Of a DNA stretch of 10,398 bases, positions 6,232 through 10,398 are shown piece after piece. The position numbers and the translations under genes are program-made. Source of the DNA: Neisseriaceae bacterium (GTDB lineage: Bacteria > Pseudomonadota > Gammaproteobacteria > Burkholderiales > Neisseriaceae). Numbering within the stretch: position 1 is the stretch's first letter; every line of letters starts with the position of its first letter. A model generated the notes under the pieces. The model saw only the letters and a list, made by a program, of their open reading frames with translations. It did not search any database and was not told where the DNA came from. The DNA is taken from positions 1 through 10,398 of the forward strand of contig JASLBZ010000113.1 of assembly GCA_030146285.1 (NCBI GenBank), given 5' to 3'.

Positions 6232-7675
6232 ACCGCCAGTACTGCCCATTTTAATCATTGATGATGAAGCCGATTTGCGAGATTTGATTGAAATTACCCT
6301 GCAAAAAATGGGCTTAAAAACAGACACGGCAGAAGGCGTGGTAAATGCAAAGGCAAAATTGGATAAAAATCCTTATTCCTTGGTATTAACAGACATGCGC
6401 ATGCCTGACGGCTCTGGACTCGAGGTGGTGGAATACATTACCGCCAAGTCATTGGATATTCCGATTGCCGTGATTACGGCTTATGGCAATGCTGACCATG
6501 CAGTCAAAGCCATTAAGGCAGGTGCTTTTGACTACATTCAAAAACCCATTACCTTGGCTCATTTGCGTAGCCTCGTGAAATCCGCAGTGCGAGTTCAAGA
6601 TGCGCCAGAAGTACAAGCGAGCCCTGTGACTTTAAATACGCCATCAACCAACACAGAACCTCAAAGCAAAGCATCCTCTTCTAATGCTTCCGCTTCAAAG
6701 CGACCACAGCGATTAATGGGGCAATCGGCGCCCATGTTAGAAGTGCATGAATTAATTCAAAAACTCGCCCAAGTCCATGTACCGGTTTACATTACTGGCG
6801 AATCAGGCACGGGTAAAGAACAAGCAGCTCGCAGCATTCACGAAGCTTCAGACCGAGCCAAACAAGCATTTGTGGCAGTGAACTGTGGCGCGATCCCAGA
6901 AAACCTCATGGAAAGTGAATTTTTTGGCTATCGCAAAGGCAGCTTTACAGGTGCAGACACAGACCGAACTGGCTTTTTTCAAGAAGCAGATCACGGTACA
7001 TTGTTCTTAGATGAAGTCGCTGATTTGCCATTGAGCATGCAGGTCAAACTGTTGCGGGCCATTCAAGAAAAAGCGGTACGCCGCATCGGTGACAGCAAAG
7101 AGGTTGCTGTTGATGTGCGTTTGGTGTGTGCTACCCACAAAGATTTAACCCAAGAAGTGGCTGAAGGTCGCTTTCGACAAGACTTATTTTATCGATTGAA
7201 TGTGGTTAGCATCAACATGCCACCACTGCGAGAAATGCAAGAAGACTTGCCATTGCTGGTCAAAGCATTATTAAACAAAATCAGCCAAGGTCGTCCCTAC
7301 CAATTTAGCAGTGATGCCAAAAAAGCATTGGTTCATTACAGCTATCCTGGCAATTTTCGTGAATTAGAAAACATTCTAGAGCGTGCAACTGCCTTGTGTA
7401 GCAATGGTGTGATTCACCTGGATGATTTGCACATCCATGATGCTGACTTTCATGGCATCGACTCCACCACAGCATCCCATTTGGCAACCGTCACGGAAAA
7501 GCTGCCATTTGCTTTGGGTGAGGTGTCACTGCAAACTTATTTGGATACCATTGAAAAAAATGTCATCTTAAGTGCCTTACAAGAAACCCGTTATAACCGC
7601 ACCCAAGCCGCCAAATTATTGGGCATTAGTTTCCGCTCCATGCGCTATCGTTTAAGCCGTTTGGAAATTGAATAA
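6224..7675 (+). CDS. pilR: PilR-type sigma-54-dependent response regulator
   Basis: This NtrC-family activator, once phosphorylated, would remodel sigma-54 RNA polymerase with ATP at target promoters. From the ATG at 6224 it has 483 residues (485 if 6218 is used). The receiver domain (about 1-115) has the acidic pair Asp13-Asp14, phospho-acceptor Asp57 in LTDMRMPDG, Thr85 and Lys107. A Ser/Thr/Ala-rich linker spans about 120-160. The AAA+ domain has Walker A GESGTGKE at 192-199 and the sigma-54 contact loop GSFTGA at 239-244; Ser replacing the usual first Ala of GAFTGA is also found in PilR of Pseudomonas as I recall it. Walker B ends Asp263-Glu264, followed by GRFRQDLFYRL at 315-325 and YPGNFRELEN. 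A Fis-type helix-turn-helix, NRTQAAKLLGISFRSMRYRL, occupies 458-477, with the PilR signature RSMRYRL. It overlaps pilS by 8 bases, so the two are translationally coupled. No sigma-54 site is seen in the window; targets lie elsewhere. Confidence 0.9.
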   Translation: MTKPPVLPILIIDDEADLRDLIEITLQKMGLKTDTAEGVVNAKAKLDKNPYSLVLTDMRMPDGSGLEVVEYITAKSLDIPIAVITAYGNADHAVKAIKAGAFDYIQKPITLAHLRSLVKSAVRVQDAPEVQASPVTLNTPSTNTEPQSKASSSNASASKRPQRLMGQSAPMLEVHELIQKLAQVHVPVYITGESGTGKEQAARSIHEASDRAKQAFVAVNCGAIPENLMESEFFGYRKGSFTGADTDRTGFFQEADHGTLFLDEVADLPLSMQVKLLRAIQEKAVRRIGDSKEVAVDVRLVCATHKDLTQEVAEGRFRQDLFYRLNVVSINMPPLREMQEDLPLLVKALLNKISQGRPYQFSSDAKKALVHYSYPGNFRELENILERATALCSNGVIHLDDLHIHDADFHGIDSTTASHLATVTEKLPFALGEVSLQTYLDTIEKNVILSALQETRYNRTQAAKLLGISFRSMRYRLSRLEIE

Positions 7676-7685
7676 TCTTTGCCAC

Positions 7686-7689
7686 AGAG
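7686..7689 (+). promoter_or_regulatory. Weak ribosome binding site favouring the ATG at 7697
   Basis: AGAG seven bases before the ATG at 7697 is modest but correctly spaced. The only longer option in this frame is a TTG at 7679, three bases after the pilR stop, with GGAAA at a poor distance. The ATG is therefore preferred for the RDD-family gene. Confidence 0.4.
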
Positions 7690-7696
7690 CCATTGC

Positions 7697-8425
7697 ATGA
7701 AACCATCACCGCTACTGGACACCAGCATTACCATTGAAACACCTGAGGCCATTGACATCACACTGCATCCTGCTAGTGCGTATGCCCGCTCTCAGGCGTT
7801 TCTCATTGATTTTTTAATTCGGGTGGTGTGGTTGGGTGTTTCTAGCATGGCTGCTTATATGATTTTTTCTCCCAGCATTCTCGAAGCTTTATTGCTTTTG
7901 AATATTTTCTTTACATTCTGGTTGTATTTTGTTGTTTTTGAGGTTTACAACAAAGGGCAAACACCCGGTAAAAAAAGTGCGGGCATTAAGGTTGTTGCTG
8001 ACAACGGTGCACCCATTACTTGGTCGGCATCGTTGTTGCGCAATTTATTGCGCATGATTGACGGGCTGCCTATTTTTTACGCCATCGGAATCAGCAGCAT
8101 CTTGCTTTCTAACAAAGCACAGCGTTTAGGGGATATGCTTTCAGGCAGCTTGGTGGTATACCTACCCGAAAAAGAAAACCGAAAAAAACAAATCAAACGA
8201 CTTCAAAACATCGAGGCCATTGCACTGCCTGTGCATTTGAGCTTACTCGAACAACAAGCCATTGTAGACTTTGCCAATCGGTGCGCAACACTTTCTAGCG
8301 CTCGCCAAGATGAAGTGGCTGAGATTTTGGTTGATGCTTTGCAATTGCAAAGCTACCACCCTAGCAAAACCATTTTGGGTTTGGCCAAAACCATTGTTGG
8401 CCAAGACAAAGAGGCGAGCCAATGA
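7697..8425 (+). CDS. RDD-family integral membrane protein with a helical C-terminal tail
   Basis: From the ATG at 7697 the protein has 242 residues; a TTG at 7679 would add six. The RDD domain covers about residues 18-155. It has Arg31 and Asp38 in ARSQAFLID at the start of the first membrane segment (about 35-57), a second segment at about 61-81, and the family loop GQTPGKK at 87-93 leading into GIKVV. Asp122 in RMIDGLP, a third segment around 123-138 and QRLGD at 142-146 follow. The remaining 85 or so residues are basic at first (KENRKKQIKR) and then alpha-helical and soluble, an extension typical, as I recall, of RDD proteins paired with SpoIIM-family genes rather than of minimal RDD proteins. 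RDD proteins have no settled single function; ion exchange has been proposed for some. It starts 21 bases after pilR and overlaps the next gene by four bases (ATGA). Confidence 0.82.
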   Translation: MKPSPLLDTSITIETPEAIDITLHPASAYARSQAFLIDFLIRVVWLGVSSMAAYMIFSPSILEALLLLNIFFTFWLYFVVFEVYNKGQTPGKKSAGIKVVADNGAPITWSASLLRNLLRMIDGLPIFYAIGISSILLSNKAQRLGDMLSGSLVVYLPEKENRKKQIKRLQNIEAIALPVHLSLLEQQAIVDFANRCATLSSARQDEVAEILVDALQLQSYHPSKTILGLAKTIVGQDKEASQ

Positions 8426-9405
8426 AACAAAGCCTATTTGAAGCCCAATACTCACCCTTTTGGCAAAAATTTGATGCTTGCATACGCCTGCTTGAGACCA
8501 AACCCAAAAATGTGTCGATGCAAGAACGTTTAGAATTTACCGAGAATTACCGCTTATTGTGCCAGCATCTGGCCTTGTCGCAATCTCGTGCTTACTCTTT
8601 GGATTTAACCGAATATTTACAGCAATTGTCTGAGCGCAGCTACGCCCTTTTGTACCAAAATAAACCCCATTTAATCCAACAATTGCTGGATTTTGTTTTT
8701 CAACATTTCCCTCAAGTGCTGTCAGACAACAAACGCTGGATTTATGCTGGACATGCTTTGTTTTATATCCCTTTTCTTGTTTTTTTTATCGCCGTTTGGA
8801 TCAATCCAGCATGGCTGCCGCTACTGGGGGACGAAGAAGCAGGCCCCAATGCGGTCAGCTCTTTTCAAAGCATGATGAGCGATTACCAAACCGGCAACAA
8901 CAGGGATTTATCCACCAATTTTTACATGTTCGCTTTTTATGTGTTTAACAATATTGGTATTGCTTTTAAAACCTTTATTAGCGGTTTGATTTTGGGTATT
9001 GGGACTTTGTACATCAGTGTTAGCAATGGCTTATCCATTGGTGGCGTCATGGCTTACATCAGCCACAATCCGGTTGCACCTACTTTTTTCTCCTTTGTGA
9101 TTGGTCATGGTGCATTTGAATTAACTGCCATTACTTTAGCCGCTTCAGGCGGCCTAAAATTGGGTTATGCGCTGTTTTTCCCAAAAGGATTAAGCCGTAA
9201 GGACGCCATGAAAAAACATGGCAAAGTCGCAGCCCAAATGATGGGAGCTGCCTTTATCATGATGTTTATTGCTGCCATTATCGAGGGTTTTTGGTCACCG
9301 GTGACGTCCATTCCCATGTGGATTAAATACGTGGTAGGCACTTGCCTGTGGATTGGGGTTTATGTGTATTTGTTCAGCGCCATTAAAAGGGAGAACACAA
9401 CATGA
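8422..9405 (+). CDS. SpoIIM-family (stage II sporulation protein M, COG1300) membrane protein
   Basis: The protein has 327 residues. A soluble, helical, charged N-terminal region of about 100 residues precedes a membrane segment at about 106-126. A polar stretch follows, then the SpoIIM core: FYVFNNIGIAFKTF with Asn176-Asn177, a glycine-rich SGLILGIGT helix, SNGLSIGG, and GHGAFELTAI starting at Gly228 with His229 and Glu233. Two more membrane segments close the protein, around 275-295 and 300-320. These features match the SpoIIM domain, which in spore formers acts in engulfment with SpoIID and SpoIIP. In non-sporulating proteobacteria it occurs beside RDD, DUF4129, DUF58 and MoxR genes with unknown role. 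There is no sign of sporulation here, so the sporulation name reflects homology only. The start has GAGG seven bases upstream. ATGA overlaps couple it to the RDD gene before and the gene after. Confidence 0.87.
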   Translation: MKQSLFEAQYSPFWQKFDACIRLLETKPKNVSMQERLEFTENYRLLCQHLALSQSRAYSLDLTEYLQQLSERSYALLYQNKPHLIQQLLDFVFQHFPQVLSDNKRWIYAGHALFYIPFLVFFIAVWINPAWLPLLGDEEAGPNAVSSFQSMMSDYQTGNNRDLSTNFYMFAFYVFNNIGIAFKTFISGLILGIGTLYISVSNGLSIGGVMAYISHNPVAPTFFSFVIGHGAFELTAITLAASGGLKLGYALFFPKGLSRKDAMKKHGKVAAQMMGAAFIMMFIAAIIEGFWSPVTSIPMWIKYVVGTCLWIGVYVYLFSAIKRENTT

Positions 9406-10398
9406 TGCCCCAATCGCGCTTAAAAAATCGCAGCCGCAGTCACTGGGAAGCCTTGGACTTGGGCAATAAAATTTACATCAACCAAGCAAAACGCCTCAGC
9501 TTACTGTGGTTTGCTTTGTCTTTGCCTGTTTTTCTGCTCATCTCATTTTTATTGTGGCGCCAGCCTTTTTGGGCGGCTGTGGTCTTGTGGTGGACGAAAC
9601 CGATGTATGAGGGTGCGATTTTAAACGTCATCTCCAATGGTGTTTTTGGCAATACCCAATCTTTCTCACAAGATTACCGCCAAGGTTTGCGCCTCATGTT
9701 CAGGTCAAACATCATCAAAGATTTGAGCATTAACCGTCTCAATAGCAAACGCAGTTTGCTGCTGCCCATTACCGTATTGGAAAAATTACAAGGCAAAAAC
9801 AACCGCCACCGTTGCCGAGAAATTAGCCAGCAAATCGGCAGCAAAGGGACATGGCTAAGCTTTTTTGGCATTCACTTTGAAATGATTCTAACTTATGGGC
9901 TGCTGTTTTTAATCGTCTGGTTCACCCTGCCCAATCCACTTTTGGATGCGGGTGGTTCTTTGCTGTATTACTACCAAAGCTTGGTGAATTTTCAATATGT
10001 ACAAGACTGGTTTGGCTCGCTTGATTTGTTTTTTCACTTTAGCAATCTGTTGTATTTTGCCATCTTGTGTTTTTGGGGCCCGATTTATGTTTGCTGTGGT
10101 TTTAGCTTGTATTTGCAAGCGCGCACCCGCTCAGAAGCTTGGGATTTAAAACTGGCCTTTCAAAACATCGGCAAACGTTTGGGCCAATCCGCGCTGATGC
10201 TTTTGTGCGCGGCGGTATTTTTCACCAGCACATCCAGCACACCAGCCTTTGCCCAAGACAGTTCAAGTACATTAAGCCAACAACAGCAAGCGATGCAGCA
10301 AGACCCGTTTATGAAGTTGGAGCGCGTCCCTACGACCAAAGAAACAACCAAACCGCCATTACCGAACACCTCAGTGACACCATTGCCATTTGCCAGTC
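9402..10398 (+). CDS. Membrane protein resembling DUF4129-family proteins, N-terminal part (runs off the right edge)
   Basis: An open frame of 332 codons starts at an ATG overlapping the spoIIM-like stop (ATGA) and has no stop before the window ends. AGGGAG at 9388-9393, eight bases upstream, supports this start. The N-terminus is basic, with HWEALDLG before a first membrane segment (about 33-53) and a second amphipathic or membrane segment with VLWWTKPMYEG at about 55-75. Further hydrophobic stretches lie at about 158-177 and 205-240. A last one, around 263-280, ends in a signal-peptidase-like PAFAQ at 281-285 and is followed by a Gln/Ser/Thr/Pro-rich polar region. The position after RDD and SpoIIM genes and the N-terminal WEAxDLG...WWxKPxY pattern resemble DUF4129-domain proteins of this cluster, as I recall them. 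The DUF4129 domain itself, normally near the C-terminus, is outside the window, so the assignment leans on context. Confidence 0.68.
   Translation, partial: MMPQSRLKNRSRSHWEALDLGNKIYINQAKRLSLLWFALSLPVFLLISFLLWRQPFWAAVVLWWTKPMYEGAILNVISNGVFGNTQSFSQDYRQGLRLMFRSNIIKDLSINRLNSKRSLLLPITVLEKLQGKNNRHRCREISQQIGSKGTWLSFFGIHFEMILTYGLLFLIVWFTLPNPLLDAGGSLLYYYQSLVNFQYVQDWFGSLDLFFHFSNLLYFAILCFWGPIYVCCGFSLYLQARTRSEAWDLKLAFQNIGKRLGQSALMLLCAAVFFTSTSSTPAFAQDSSSTLSQQQQAMQQDPFMKLERVPTTKETTKPPLPNTSVTPLPFAS

Noticed and set aside
7676..7696. Terminator or sigma-54 promoter between pilR and the RDD gene
   Set aside because: The 21-base gap has no inverted repeat followed by T residues, and no GG-N10-GC pattern of the sigma-54 type was seen in it.
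8140..9155. Sequences close to Neisseriaceae DNA uptake sequences, at 8140-8151 and 9144-9155
   Set aside because: Each differs by one base from the AGGCTGCCTGAA dialect as I recall it, both lie inside coding sequence, and no exact copy of any dialect was seen. One or two near matches are not evidence of an uptake-sequence system.
9674..10369. Three minus-strand open frames of 65-69 codons at 9674-9871, 9909-10118 and 10160-10369
   Set aside because: They are antisense to the continuous plus-strand frame starting at 9402, which has a good ribosome binding site, an ATGA overlap with the preceding gene and a coherent membrane protein translation.

Overview
The window looks like chromosomal DNA of a betaproteobacterium of moderate to low GC, possibly in or near the Neisseriales. 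The evidence is from remembered family sequences, not a search. ParC (about 768 aa) carries the betaproteobacterial form of the A subunit around its active site, and HslV has a six-residue leader before its catalytic Thr, as is common in betaproteobacteria. No insertion sequence, phage gene, CRISPR array, tRNA or rRNA is visible. Gene density is very high, and the only intergenic stretch over 100 bases is the 223-base divergent region at 2103-2325.

Left part (1-2102, minus strand): hslV and hslU encode the HslVU (ClpQY) protease and its AAA+ unfoldase. They are followed by the first 32 codons of an unrecognised gene that runs off the left edge. A heat-shock-like promoter lies upstream of hslV, and a small perfect hairpin sits between hslV and hslU.

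Right part (2326-10398, plus strand): parC (topoisomerase IV subunit A) is followed after 15 bases by a PilS-type membrane histidine kinase. This overlaps a PilR-type sigma-54-dependent response regulator. Next come an RDD-family membrane protein, a SpoIIM-family (COG1300) membrane protein and the start of a large membrane protein that resembles DUF4129-family proteins and runs off the right edge. Gaps are 21 bases or less, and several junctions are ATGA or similar overlaps, so parC through the last gene may be one transcription unit.

The two gene blocks diverge from the shared region at 2103-2325, which holds the candidate hslV heat-shock promoter, a candidate parC promoter and a perfect 15-base palindrome lying inside the parC promoter spacer. 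The most interesting part is the RDD / SpoIIM / DUF4129-like trio. This is the membrane section of a poorly understood conserved cluster that usually also encodes a MoxR AAA+ ATPase, a DUF58 protein and a DUF4350 protein. Here it sits directly behind a pilSR two-component system. No pilin gene or sigma-54 target promoter is visible in the window.
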